A stretch of 64,000 bases of DNA from an uncultured Alphaproteobacteria bacterium. GTDB taxonomy: Bacteria; Pseudomonadota; Alphaproteobacteria; Methylaequorales; Methylaequoraceae. A program made the position numbers and the translations under genes. Below are positions 40,855-49,677 of this stretch, one piece after another (position 1 is the stretch's first letter; each line of letters opens with the position of its first letter). The notes under the pieces were generated by a model. That model worked only from the letters and a program-made list of their open reading frames with translations, was not told the origin of the DNA and ran no database searches. The stretch spans positions 1 to 64,000 of the forward strand of contig CACAYF010000006.1 of NCBI GenBank assembly GCA_902536655.1. The letters are read 5' to 3'.

Positions 40855-42840
40855 ATGTGGAAACCTCTTTTTTTAACTTTTGTAATATTTATTGCCAGTC
40901 TTAATCAAGAAATAAAAGCTCAAACGATTGAAGATGAAATTATTGTACAATCTACTAAACTTCAAGTTGATGGAATCTATGGTGCTGAAACATATACAAT
41001 AACTAAACGTGATATTCAAAATTCAACAAGTGAATCGATTGTTGATTTGATAACAAAATACCCTGGTGTAAAAAAACAATTTGATATATATGGAACTGGG
41101 TTTGGTGTAGGGTCGAGAATTGATATCAGAGGTTTTGCGGACACAGCTAGGGACAATACTGCAATTCTTATAAATGGCCAAAAACTCACAATGGGTGATA
41201 TGAGTTTGGTTGATCTATCAATTATACCGATTGACAGTATTCAGAAAATAGAAATTACTAAAGGTAACAATTCAGTTCTTTATGGAAATAACTCGTCTGC
41301 AGGGACTGTAAATATTATTACTGACACCCTTCCTGATCAAAAAGACTCTTTGTTTACCAAATTCATTGCAGGTTCATTTGGTAAGTTCGAAGGTGCGTTA
41401 TCAGGTACAAAAACAGCAGACATATATTCAATAACTGGGAATACAAATTTCGTATCGACAGATGGTTTCAGAAGAAATAATGCACTTAATCAAAGGAACG
41501 GAAGTATTGAATTTAAAGGAGTCAGTGAAAACCTGTCATACCACATTAATGTTTTATCACACAATCAATTTCTTGAATTACCCGGAATTAGGCTAACAAC
41601 TGATTACTGGGAAGACCCAAGAGGTACTGGCACACCCACTCAATTTAATCAAAGAAATGGGTACAAATCATTTTATGGAATTGGCTATTCACCAATCAAT
41701 GATCATCAAATTATTATTGATGGTAGTTACAGCTTTGATAAAAGTCAGGGCAATTTGGGTGAGTTTTCAGACACAGAAATATATAATTATCAAATTTCCC
41801 CAAGATATCTTTTTCAAAGTAATATCAATCAAATTGAGTTAGACAATATTATTGGAATCGATCTTATTTACGCTAACTATTACTCCGATAGAATGCAACT
41901 TGATGGAAGGCATTATTATACGAATTTTAAAATGATTGATAAAACAACCGCTTTTTATTTTAACTCAAATATAAAATTGAATCAGCAAAATAAGTTTTCT
42001 TTTGGGGCTAGATATCATGGTAACTGGCTAAGAGCTTCCAACAGTGTAACAACAGGAGCTTATTATGGTGGAACGTATACTGATAAATCATCAGAGAATT
42101 TTTCAAACCCACAGTTTGCATATCATTTTGGTTATGAATACTTACTCAATAAAGACAACACTATTTCTACAAAACTTGGAAGAAGTTTTAGGTATCCTAA
42201 TTTAGACGAGAGAATTGGATTAAACAATGTAAGTTTTAATTTAGGTCCTCAGAAATCTCATGATTTTGAAATTAGTCACAAACTCAATTTTAAGAATCTT
42301 AATGTTTCAACAACTTTTTATTACATGAGATTACGTGCTGAAATCTCCACTACTGACAATTCATTTGCCAACAGAAATTTAGCGCCCACTGAAAGATATG
42401 GCATTGAAAATAGCTTTCGATATACTTTTTCAAAAAAAGTAAGTTTGGAAAATAATTTTACTCTTACGCAAGCAAAATTTCGCGGAGGAGACAGGAACGG
42501 AAATGATCTACCAGGTGTTCCTGCTTACGTTGATTCTTTTCAAATTAGTTATTCACCTTTAGATAATCTATCAACTTATTTTAATTTTTATTATCAATCT
42601 AATTCAAAAATGATTAATGATTTTAGAAATTTCCAAATTGCTGCGAAAGGTTATCATACCTTAAACATTGGATTTACTGGAAAATATAATGGTTTTAAAG
42701 CTTCATTGGCTCTAAATAATTTACAAAATAAAAAATATTATAATTATGCAGTTGGTTCAGGAAGTGGAGTGTATGGAGTAGCGTCTTATTACCCACTACC
42801 GGGGTTTAATACATTATTTAAAATTTCTAAGCAATTTTAA
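40855..42840 (+). CDS. btuB: TonB-dependent outer-membrane receptor, probably cobalamin (BtuB-like)
   Basis: 661 residues. A signal peptide ends around KAQ (residues 1-23), followed by a TonB box-like EDEIIVQS. The plug domain (about 25-150) includes DLITKYPGVKKQF, RIDIRGFADTA and ITKGNNSVLYGNNSSAGTVNII. The rest is beta-barrel, ending in a C-terminal Phe for BAM recognition. The upstream B12 riboswitch makes cobalamin or a cobinamide-type corrinoid the likeliest substrate. tonB follows after one base. No btuF/C/D or exbB/D genes are in the window. Confidence 0.88.
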   Translation: MWKPLFLTFVIFIASLNQEIKAQTIEDEIIVQSTKLQVDGIYGAETYTITKRDIQNSTSESIVDLITKYPGVKKQFDIYGTGFGVGSRIDIRGFADTARDNTAILINGQKLTMGDMSLVDLSIIPIDSIQKIEITKGNNSVLYGNNSSAGTVNIITDTLPDQKDSLFTKFIAGSFGKFEGALSGTKTADIYSITGNTNFVSTDGFRRNNALNQRNGSIEFKGVSENLSYHINVLSHNQFLELPGIRLTTDYWEDPRGTGTPTQFNQRNGYKSFYGIGYSPINDHQIIIDGSYSFDKSQGNLGEFSDTEIYNYQISPRYLFQSNINQIELDNIIGIDLIYANYYSDRMQLDGRHYYTNFKMIDKTTAFYFNSNIKLNQQNKFSFGARYHGNWLRASNSVTTGAYYGGTYTDKSSENFSNPQFAYHFGYEYLLNKDNTISTKLGRSFRYPNLDERIGLNNVSFNLGPQKSHDFEISHKLNFKNLNVSTTFYYMRLRAEISTTDNSFANRNLAPTERYGIENSFRYTFSKKVSLENNFTLTQAKFRGGDRNGNDLPGVPAYVDSFQISYSPLDNLSTYFNFYYQSNSKMINDFRNFQIAAKGYHTLNIGFTGKYNGFKASLALNNLQNKKYYNYAVGSGSGVYGVASYYPLPGFNTLFKISKQF

Positions 42841-42841
42841 A

Positions 42842-43558
42842 ATGAATATTACTTTTTTAAAAAGTCTAATAATTTCATTTGGATTTCATGCACTTGCAAT
42901 CTCGCTTTTCTTTATGGACAAGAAGGAATTTAAGAAAAGCGATACCTCAATGACTGAAATTATTATTTTATCATCGACCGAAAATAATAAGATTGAAAAG
43001 AAAAAAATAAATATCCAGAAAACCACTAAAAAAACTAAAGATGTTGAAGATAAAATTACTGAACAGAATAATTTAGTTTCTTCAGTAGAAAAAAATGAAA
43101 ATAAACTTTATAAAGCTTCAAAAGTAAATTTAACTTTAAATAATGGTGAAAAAAAGAATTTAAATAATTCTTTTTTAGAAAATAAATCTTTTAAGAATCC
43201 TGATAATACTAAAATGCCATTAAACGATAAAACCAAAAATTTTTCAGAAAATCAGAACAGCAAAAGTACTTTTCAATCAAGCGCAACTTATAAAATTGGT
43301 TCTGCTAAAAATCCGCATCCAACTTATCCTCTGATTGCCAGAAAAAAAGGATGGGAAGGTAGAGTAATAATTCAAGCTGAAATTGACAGAGAAGGAAATG
43401 TCTATGAAATAAAAGTGTTAGAATCTAGTGGTTTTAAAGTACTTGATAATGCTAGCCTAGAAACGCTAAAAAAATGGAAATTCACACCTGCCAGAATCGG
43501 AAATAAATTTGTTGATGATACGGTAAATATCCCAGTCAAATTTCTTATAACAAATTAG
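42842..43558 (+). CDS. tonB: energy transducer TonB
   Basis: 238 residues. An N-terminal anchor helix (LIISFGFHALAISLFF) is followed by a Lys/Asn/Ser-rich periplasmic spacer (residues 35-150) in place of the usual Pro-rich one. The C-terminal TonB domain has PTYPLIARKKGWEGRVIIQA and VLESSGFKVLDNASLETLKKWKF, ending PVKFLITN. It carries inner-membrane energy to the receptor encoded just upstream. Its separation by one base suggests co-regulation by the riboswitch, unusual in that TonB often serves several receptors. Confidence 0.93.
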   Translation: MNITFLKSLIISFGFHALAISLFFMDKKEFKKSDTSMTEIIILSSTENNKIEKKKINIQKTTKKTKDVEDKITEQNNLVSSVEKNENKLYKASKVNLTLNNGEKKNLNNSFLENKSFKNPDNTKMPLNDKTKNFSENQNSKSTFQSSATYKIGSAKNPHPTYPLIARKKGWEGRVIIQAEIDREGNVYEIKVLESSGFKVLDNASLETLKKWKFTPARIGNKFVDDTVNIPVKFLITN

Positions 43559-43579
43559 CTTTATATAGAATTGTTAATA

Positions 43580-43655
43580 TGGCGTCCCCTACGGGATTCG
43601 AACCCGTGTTGCCGCCGTGAAAGGGCGGTGTCCTGAACCACTAGACGAAGGGGAC
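43580..43655 (-). tRNA. tRNA-Glu(TTC)
   Basis: The minus-strand cloverleaf starts GTCCCCTTCGTCTAG, with stem CCGCC/GGCGG around loop CTTTCAC (anticodon TTC), T-loop TTCGAAT and encoded CCA. It is convergent with tonB, 21 nt away. Confidence 0.97.
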
Positions 43656-43726
43656 AAATAATACTTGCAAATAAGATATATGAATATATATATAATCTTT
43701 TTAATTTATAAGTAAATTGTTTTGTT

Positions 43727-44074
43727 ATGAGAAATTTAGCTTTTTTAATCTTAACTATTCTGTTCTTCCCTGTTTCATCTTTAGTGGGGAAAGAGGCACC
43801 GAACCAGCTATGTAATATCAGAGGTTATGAGATAATTTTTCCTTATGAAAAAGCAATTAATGAAATCAAAAATAAATTTCAAAACGCTCCAAGTATTAAA
43901 GAGTCTGAATTAACGAGATTTAAAAAGCATTTTGAGCAAAATTTTTATGGCATTCCACTCTACAAAGAAGCTGGATGTTCGAATGCTAGATTATCGGAAT
44001 ATTTAAACTGCCTAATATCCACTGACGATTCAGATTGCAAAATCTATTACACTCAGATGAGAATTGTAGATTAA
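43727..44074 (+). CDS. small exported protein of unknown function, four cysteines
   Basis: 115 residues. Residues 1-20 form a signal peptide (MRNLAFLILTILFFPVSS), and the rest is soluble and periplasmic. It has four Cys, one near residue 28 and three in the last 35 residues (AGCSNARLSEYLNCL...DCK), which could make two disulfides. I do not recognise the family. It stands alone between tRNA-Glu and recJ and shares its stop TTAA with recJ. The signal peptide and normal composition argue for a real gene. Confidence 0.65.
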   Translation: MRNLAFLILTILFFPVSSLVGKEAPNQLCNIRGYEIIFPYEKAINEIKNKFQNAPSIKESELTRFKKHFEQNFYGIPLYKEAGCSNARLSEYLNCLISTDDSDCKIYYTQMRIVD

Positions 44075-45840
44075 ATAATAATATCCTCAAGATTTAATTC
44101 GACATTTTCCTGACCATCCCAATTGTTAAGGGTTAAAGAAACCAAAGCACTTTTTATAGGCGCTGAACTTTCGATAACATCACCTAATTTTGTTCCTAAC
44201 GAACCAAAGGAAATAGCCTTAATACGTGTAGAATAAAAATCTTCAAAATAAAAAGAAAGATGTTTTTCACCTACAATTCTTGGATATCTAATTACCACAT
44301 CGTTTAGAATAAATTTAGGTTTAGGATTACCTATACCAAAAGGGGAGAATTTATTAATTTCATGAAATAACTGATTGTCAATAGTCGAAAGTTTTAACTC
44401 AGAATCATAGTTTTTTTTTAAATTCGCAATGTTTGCAACAAACTTATTTTTTAAAAAAAGTTTAAAGTCTCCGATTTTAGAACTTTCTATTTTAAAACCA
44501 CCAGCCATTTTATGACCTCCGCCAGAAGTTAATATGCCATCATTTACTGAGTCAAGAATAAACTTTCCAATATCAAAACTCCTAACTGATCTACATGAAG
44601 CAGAACATATTTCAGTATCTTCTGAAATTACAATTGAAGGTCTCATAAATTTGTTAGTTAATTTTGACGCGACTATGCCAAGGACTCCTGGATGCCAGTT
44701 TTTATTGTGTACGCAAATAATATTTTGATCCCCTAGGATAACTTGACTTATTGCTTCTCTCTCAACTTTATTCTCTATGCTTTTTCTGAGATTATTAAAA
44801 TCACAGAGTTTTTTTGAAAGTATGTTAGACATGTTTGAATCTTTAGACGTTAAAAGATTAACTCCTGTCCTTGAATTCCCAACTCTTCCTCCTGCATTTA
44901 TTCTAGGCCCTATGATAAAACCTAAATGATATTCATTTAAAAATTGGTTTATTGAAGATTCTTGTATCAAGGCATTAAGTCCAATATTTTTCGTTTTGTT
45001 AATTATTTTGATACCTTGTTTTACGAAAGCCCTATTGAATTTATCTAATTTTACTAAATCACAGATGGTTGCAAGAGCAACTAGGTCTAAATATTTTATT
45101 AAATTTGGTAATTTTAATTTATACGAGTTGTTTTTTTTTAATTCTCTACTTATAGAAATTATTAAGAAAAAAGTAACACCAGTGGCGCAGAGATTGTCCA
45201 GGTTTGAGATATCTTTGTCTTTTTTTGGATTAATTATAGCAAATGCTTTTGGTAATAATCTTGACTGTTGATGGTGATCAACAACAATAACATCAACATT
45301 TCTTTTTGTTATAAATTCAATTGCTTCGAATGAGGTCGTTCCACAATCAAGAGTTAAAACCAGAAAGCAGCCTTTTTGTTTTAGTGATTGAAAAGCATCT
45401 ATATTTGGTCCATACCCCTCCTTAATTCTATCAGGAATATAAAATTCATACTCAACTCCAATTTCGGCAAAGAAATTACAAATAAGAGAAGTTGCGCTTG
45501 ACCCATCAACATCATAATCTCCAAGAACTCCTATTTTTTGTTTATTTAAAATACAGTCGACTATCTTTTTTGAAGCTTTCTCCATATCATCCAAAACAAA
45601 TGGATCAGGAATGGTTGTTTTAATTTTTGGATTAGTGTAATTTTCAAGATTTTTTGAGTTAATACCTCTAGCAACTGCCAGTTTAGCAATACATGTATCT
45701 ATACCTAATTCATTCTTTAGAATAGCAACTTCATTATTATTTATTTGTTTTTCACTCCACAAAAAACCACTTATCGAGTAATTATATTTTTCGGTATTGT
45801 TTTTTTTATTTCCTTCAATTAAATTAACATTAGTTGTCAT
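44071..45840 (-). CDS. recJ: single-stranded-DNA-specific 5'-3' exonuclease RecJ
   Basis: 589 residues. DHH-phosphoesterase motifs: GVLGDYDVDGSSATS near 98, LDCGTT, VVDHHQ near 170 and NPKKDKD. The DHHA1 domain has GGGHKMAGGFKI near 460. It degrades ssDNA in RecF-type and mismatch repair. Its start is 22 bp from the divergent pfp start, so promoters must lie inside coding sequence. Its stop overlaps the small exported gene by 4 nt. Confidence 0.96.
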   Translation of the reverse strand: MTTNVNLIEGNKKNNTEKYNYSISGFLWSEKQINNNEVAILKNELGIDTCIAKLAVARGINSKNLENYTNPKIKTTIPDPFVLDDMEKASKKIVDCILNKQKIGVLGDYDVDGSSATSLICNFFAEIGVEYEFYIPDRIKEGYGPNIDAFQSLKQKGCFLVLTLDCGTTSFEAIEFITKRNVDVIVVDHHQQSRLLPKAFAIINPKKDKDISNLDNLCATGVTFFLIISISRELKKNNSYKLKLPNLIKYLDLVALATICDLVKLDKFNRAFVKQGIKIINKTKNIGLNALIQESSINQFLNEYHLGFIIGPRINAGGRVGNSRTGVNLLTSKDSNMSNILSKKLCDFNNLRKSIENKVEREAISQVILGDQNIICVHNKNWHPGVLGIVASKLTNKFMRPSIVISEDTEICSASCRSVRSFDIGKFILDSVNDGILTSGGGHKMAGGFKIESSKIGDFKLFLKNKFVANIANLKKNYDSELKLSTIDNQLFHEINKFSPFGIGNPKPKFILNDVVIRYPRIVGEKHLSFYFEDFYSTRIKAISFGSLGTKLGDVIESSAPIKSALVSLTLNNWDGQENVELNLEDIII

Positions 45841-45862
45841 ATGAAAAACTTATCACAGTTTT

Positions 45863-47056
45863 ATGCCCAATAATAACAATATATTAATCGCTCAAGGTGG
45901 AGGCCCTACTAACGTAATAAATCAGTCACTAGCAGGTATAATTATTAATGAAAAAAAAAATAAATCAAAAATTTTTGGTTCTCTTAATGGAGTAAATGGG
46001 ATTATCAATAATAACTTCGTTACATTAAACAATATATTACCTGATGAAATAACAATGCTTAGAAATACCCCAGGGGCTGCCCTGGGTTCAACCAGGGATA
46101 AACCTGATCAAAAATATTGTGAAGAAATTTACAATGTCCTAAAAAAAAAAAAAATTAATAAGTTTTATTACATCGGGGGTAATGACTCTTCAGATAGTCT
46201 TCGAATCATTTCTCAATACTCTAAAGAAAAAAACTATTCTCTTCAATGCATTCATGTTCCAAAAACCATTGACAATGATTTAGTTTTAAATGATCACACA
46301 CCTGGTTTCGGGTCAGCTGCAAAATATGTCGCACAATTATTTTCTGGGATAAATTTTGATGTAAGATCGCTTCCAGGGGTTTACATAGGTGTTGTTATGG
46401 GAAGACATGCAGGATTCTTAACTGCTTCCTCTTCAATTTTAAGAAATAAAAGTAGCGATGGTCCTCATATTATATTGATACCAGAATTTTCATTTAACAT
46501 AAAAGATTTTATAACTAGCATAAAATCAGTTTTTAATAAATATGGGCGTTGCATTATTGCTGTTTCAGAAGGTATAAAAAACAAAAATAATATTCTATAC
46601 TCAAAGAAAATCCAATCTTCAAGTGAATATGACGATCATGGAAATATTCAATTGTCTGGTTCAGGAATGCTTGGAGATTTTTTAGCTAACGAGGTTAAAA
46701 ATAAGTTAAAAATATCTAGAGTAAGAGCTGATACTTTAGGTTATTCTCAAAGGTGTTTTTTGGGATCAGCTTCAGAAATTGACCAAAAAGAGGCATTCCA
46801 GATTGGTCTAAAAGCTGTTTCTTTTTCAAATGCTAACAAAAATTCTTTTTCAATAGGTATAGAGGAAAGAAAATTTTTTTCAAAAAAATATAATCCAAAA
46901 TTTATTGTAAATAAGTTAATTGATATTGCGGGTAAAACCAAAATAATGCCTGGTAAATTTTACAATTCTAAGAAATTTGATGTGACAAATGACTTCTTGA
47001 ACTATTGTAGACCTTTGATTGGCAAAAAATTCCCAAGAACTACATCAATTGTTTAA
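45863..47056 (+). CDS. pfp: diphosphate-dependent phosphofructokinase (PPi-PFK)
   Basis: 397 residues. GGGPTNVINQSLAGI opens the fold, GGNDSSDSLR and HVPKTIDNDL are the active-site loops, and VVMGRHAGFL binds sugar phosphate. ATP-dependent enzymes have Gly at the fourth position of GGDGS and Gly in PGTIDND. Here they are Asp and Lys, the PPi-dependent pattern. It runs F6P + PPi to F1,6BP reversibly, allowing glycolysis or gluconeogenesis. The A14 run at 46141-46154 encodes most of four Lys. It is convergent with hom, sharing TTAA. Confidence 0.9.
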   Translation: MPNNNNILIAQGGGPTNVINQSLAGIIINEKKNKSKIFGSLNGVNGIINNNFVTLNNILPDEITMLRNTPGAALGSTRDKPDQKYCEEIYNVLKKKKINKFYYIGGNDSSDSLRIISQYSKEKNYSLQCIHVPKTIDNDLVLNDHTPGFGSAAKYVAQLFSGINFDVRSLPGVYIGVVMGRHAGFLTASSSILRNKSSDGPHIILIPEFSFNIKDFITSIKSVFNKYGRCIIAVSEGIKNKNNILYSKKIQSSSEYDDHGNIQLSGSGMLGDFLANEVKNKLKISRVRADTLGYSQRCFLGSASEIDQKEAFQIGLKAVSFSNANKNSFSIGIEERKFFSKKYNPKFIVNKLIDIAGKTKIMPGKFYNSKKFDVTNDFLNYCRPLIGKKFPRTTSIV

Positions 47057-48330
47057 TAATTTTCAATTCTAAAATAAACTGTTTTTTTTCTTATAAAGTT
47101 TTGTCTATTTATCTGTTTTAATGCTTTCATCATATTTTTTTCTAAACAATTGTGAGTTGTAATTACAATTGTTGCATCATTCGAATTTTCAAACTCCATT
47201 TCCTTTTGAAGCATTGATTTCATTGAGATTTTAAATATTTTGAATTGATTAGCTATTCCTGAAATTACGCCAGGTTTATCATATGTAGTGAATCTAAGGT
47301 AATAGCTACCAAACCTTGATTGAAGGCTAGTTTCTTCATAATGAAACTTATGACTTTTTTTAAAACCATTTTTTCTTCTTGTTGATAAACTAATTATATC
47401 ACTCAAAACTGAGGTTGCTGTTGGATGTGCACCAGCTCCTTCACCAACGAAGCAACTTTTTTTACAAAAATTAGATTCCACAACTATTCCATTATAAACA
47501 CCGTCTATTTTTGCAATAAAAGAATCTTTAGATAACAAACATGGATAAACGAAGTTTTTGATATTTTTATTCCTTAATTCGGTTAAACCAAGCAATTTAA
47601 TTTTATAACCAAGAGAATCTGCGATTTCTAAATCTTGAAGATCAACATTTTCAATACCTTCATTATCAATTTTCAAAACGTTTTTATAACATCCAAAAGC
47701 CAATGATGAAAGAATCGAAAGTTTGTGGGCAGTATCTGTTCCGTCAATATCAAACTTTGGATCTGCCTCTGCGTAACCTAATTTTTGAGCATCGCTTAGT
47801 ATAGTCTTAAAATCTTTTTTGTATAAAAGCATATTACTTAAGATATAATTTGAAGTCCCATTTAATATGCCGTAGATTTTTGAAATTTTATTTGACAATA
47901 AAAACTCATCAATAACTTTTATAATTGGAATTCCTCCAGCAACTGCCGCTTCATATTTTAACAAACAATCATTTTTTTCCATTAATGAGTGTAATTGATG
48001 CCAAAATTTGGATACAAGAGCCTTGTTAGCTGTTACAACATTTTTTTTCTCACGAAGTGCATTAAAAACTATTTCTTTGGATACTCCTTTTTCTCCTCCA
48101 ATTAATTCAACCAATATATCATAATTATTAAATTTTAATAATTCTTTAGCATCATCGAAAAAAACAGTGTTTTTAAAAGTAGCACCCTTAAATTCTTGTT
48201 TTTTTCGACTGGCAATAGCTGAAATTTCTATTTTTGATTGTTTATCCTTGTATTTTAATAATAAATCTATAAGACCCTTGCCAACGGTTCCAACACCAGC
48301 TATTGCTATCTTTGTTTTGCTATCCAACAC
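47053..48330 (-). CDS. hom: homoserine dehydrogenase
   Basis: 425 residues. The NAD(P) fold has AIAGVGTVGKGLIDLL, the catalytic domain has GGIPIIKVIDEFL, GILNGTSNYIL and AEADPKFDIDGTDTAHKL, and a C-terminal ACT-like region (after about 350) is predicted to bind regulators such as threonine. It reduces aspartate semialdehyde to homoserine for Met, Thr and Ile. The start is GTG at 48330, 3 nt after the OmpA-like gene. No clear ribosome site is visible. Confidence 0.95.
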   Translation of the reverse strand: MLDSKTKIAIAGVGTVGKGLIDLLLKYKDKQSKIEISAIASRKKQEFKGATFKNTVFFDDAKELLKFNNYDILVELIGGEKGVSKEIVFNALREKKNVVTANKALVSKFWHQLHSLMEKNDCLLKYEAAVAGGIPIIKVIDEFLLSNKISKIYGILNGTSNYILSNMLLYKKDFKTILSDAQKLGYAEADPKFDIDGTDTAHKLSILSSLAFGCYKNVLKIDNEGIENVDLQDLEIADSLGYKIKLLGLTELRNKNIKNFVYPCLLSKDSFIAKIDGVYNGIVVESNFCKKSCFVGEGAGAHPTATSVLSDIISLSTRRKNGFKKSHKFHYEETSLQSRFGSYYLRFTTYDKPGVISGIANQFKIFKISMKSMLQKEMEFENSNDATIVITTHNCLEKNMMKALKQINRQNFIRKKTVYFRIENY

Positions 48331-48333
48331 AAA

Positions 48334-49089
48334 TTAATAGATTAAAAAAATTTCTGTTCTCTGGTTTGCTTTCGTGCCAGCAGGCATATTCTCTTTAAAA
48401 AGTGGTTTTGTGTCTGATACTGCTTCTGTTAATAGATTACTACTAGGGAAGTTATGTTTCTTAATAAAAATATCAGCTACAGATTGTGCTCTCCTATCAG
48501 AAATATTAAAATTTACTAGCTTGTGTTTGGCTAATGGCATATCTTTTGTTCTTATGCTTGCATGACCAACTATTTTTATTTTTGCTTCCCTCTCTTTCGC
48601 AATTTTTGCAATTTTTTTAATTTTTCTCAAGCCAGAACCGTCAACTTGACTTGAGCCACTGTAGAAATTAATTGTCGCAACCCTGTATTGTATTTTGTCA
48701 TTAATACTGAGTTTAGGAAGTGGAATTTCAAGATTTTGCAAAGAAGCATTTTCTTCAATTTTTTCATTTTCAGCGATTTCAACAACAGGTGTTTCAACAG
48801 TCTCCGCTGGAGACTCATCTGCCTGACCTTGATCAAGTAGAACGCTATCATATTCCTGAGTCGGTGATGGGTCTAATTTTTCTTCAGATATTTCTAGTTC
48901 TGGCTCCTTATTTAGTTCTGGGAGAGTTGAATTTGTCTCTTCTTGTTGTATGTCTGACAGAAGTTGACCAACCTCATCTACCGGTTCAACGTCAGATTGG
49001 CCTGTTCCAATAATGTCAGAAACAGAGATACATCCGCTCAGAAGTAAAAAAAATAATAAAATTTGATATTTTTGTGTGATTTTTTTCAA
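48334..49089 (-). CDS. OmpA-like lipoprotein (TTG start)
   Basis: 251 residues. A signal peptide ends in the lipobox LLSGC, giving a lipid anchor on Cys. An acidic Glu/Pro/Ser linker spans residues 30-120. The C-terminal OmpA domain (about 135-251) has ATINFYSGSSQVDGSGL, IKIVGHASIRTKD and NFNISDRRAQSVADIFIK, the peptidoglycan-binding pattern. It is a Pal-like envelope tether, but pal's tol neighbours are absent. The start is TTG 49089, with AAGGAAG upstream at good spacing; no ATG fits. Confidence 0.85.
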   Translation of the reverse strand: MKKITQKYQILLFFLLLSGCISVSDIIGTGQSDVEPVDEVGQLLSDIQQEETNSTLPELNKEPELEISEEKLDPSPTQEYDSVLLDQGQADESPAETVETPVVEIAENEKIEENASLQNLEIPLPKLSINDKIQYRVATINFYSGSSQVDGSGLRKIKKIAKIAKEREAKIKIVGHASIRTKDMPLAKHKLVNFNISDRRAQSVADIFIKKHNFPSSNLLTEAVSDTKPLFKENMPAGTKANQRTEIFLIY

Positions 49090-49137
49090 ATTAACTTCCT
49101 TACTTAAGAAGTATAGTTAAAAAAAAGAAATCTGAAA

Positions 49138-49677
49138 CTACTTTTTTAAAAATTCTTGACTAAGATTGTAATATACGTCAGGGGTATTTATCAACAATCT
49201 TTCTTCTGTGTCTGAAATTTTTCTTACAAATCGAGCAGGATTTCCTGCCCATAACTCCCTGGTTTTTACTTTTGTTCCTGGTGGCACGATAGCTCCGGCT
49301 GCAATAAACGCAAAATCTTCTATTTTTGATTGATCTAAAATTACTGAACCCATACCTATGAGAGAATTTTTCCCGATTTCACATGCATGAATAGTGGCAT
49401 TGTGACCTATTGTAACGTTATCAGAAATGATTGTTGGGCTTCCTTTTTTTCCTTTAGCTGAAAAACCATAGGAAGAAACGTGAATTACTGTACCATCTTG
49501 AATATTACATTTTTTTCCAATTCTGACATAATTAACGTCCGCCCTTATTACTGAGTTATACCAAATATTCGATTGGTCTTCGATATTTACGTCACCAATT
49601 ATCATTACACCATCTGCTAGGAAGACTGAATCTTTAATTTTCGGAATTTTATCTTTATATTTCAAAATTTTGTTCAC
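49138..49677 (-). CDS. gamma-carbonic-anhydrase-like hexapeptide-repeat protein (GTG start)
   Basis: 179 residues of left-handed beta-helix repeats: NIWYNSVIRADVNYVRIGKK and IQDGTVIHVSS, then IGHNATIHACEIG. The three His in VIHV and IGHNATIH are placed like the zinc ligands of gamma carbonic anhydrases (YrdA/PaaY-like proteins share them), so activity is not certain. The start is GTG 49677, whose first base is the last of the argC TAG stop (TAGTG), a stop-start overlap. Confidence 0.85.
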   Translation of the reverse strand: MNKILKYKDKIPKIKDSVFLADGVMIIGDVNIEDQSNIWYNSVIRADVNYVRIGKKCNIQDGTVIHVSSYGFSAKGKKGSPTIISDNVTIGHNATIHACEIGKNSLIGMGSVILDQSKIEDFAFIAAGAIVPPGTKVKTRELWAGNPARFVRKISDTEERLLINTPDVYYNLSQEFLKK

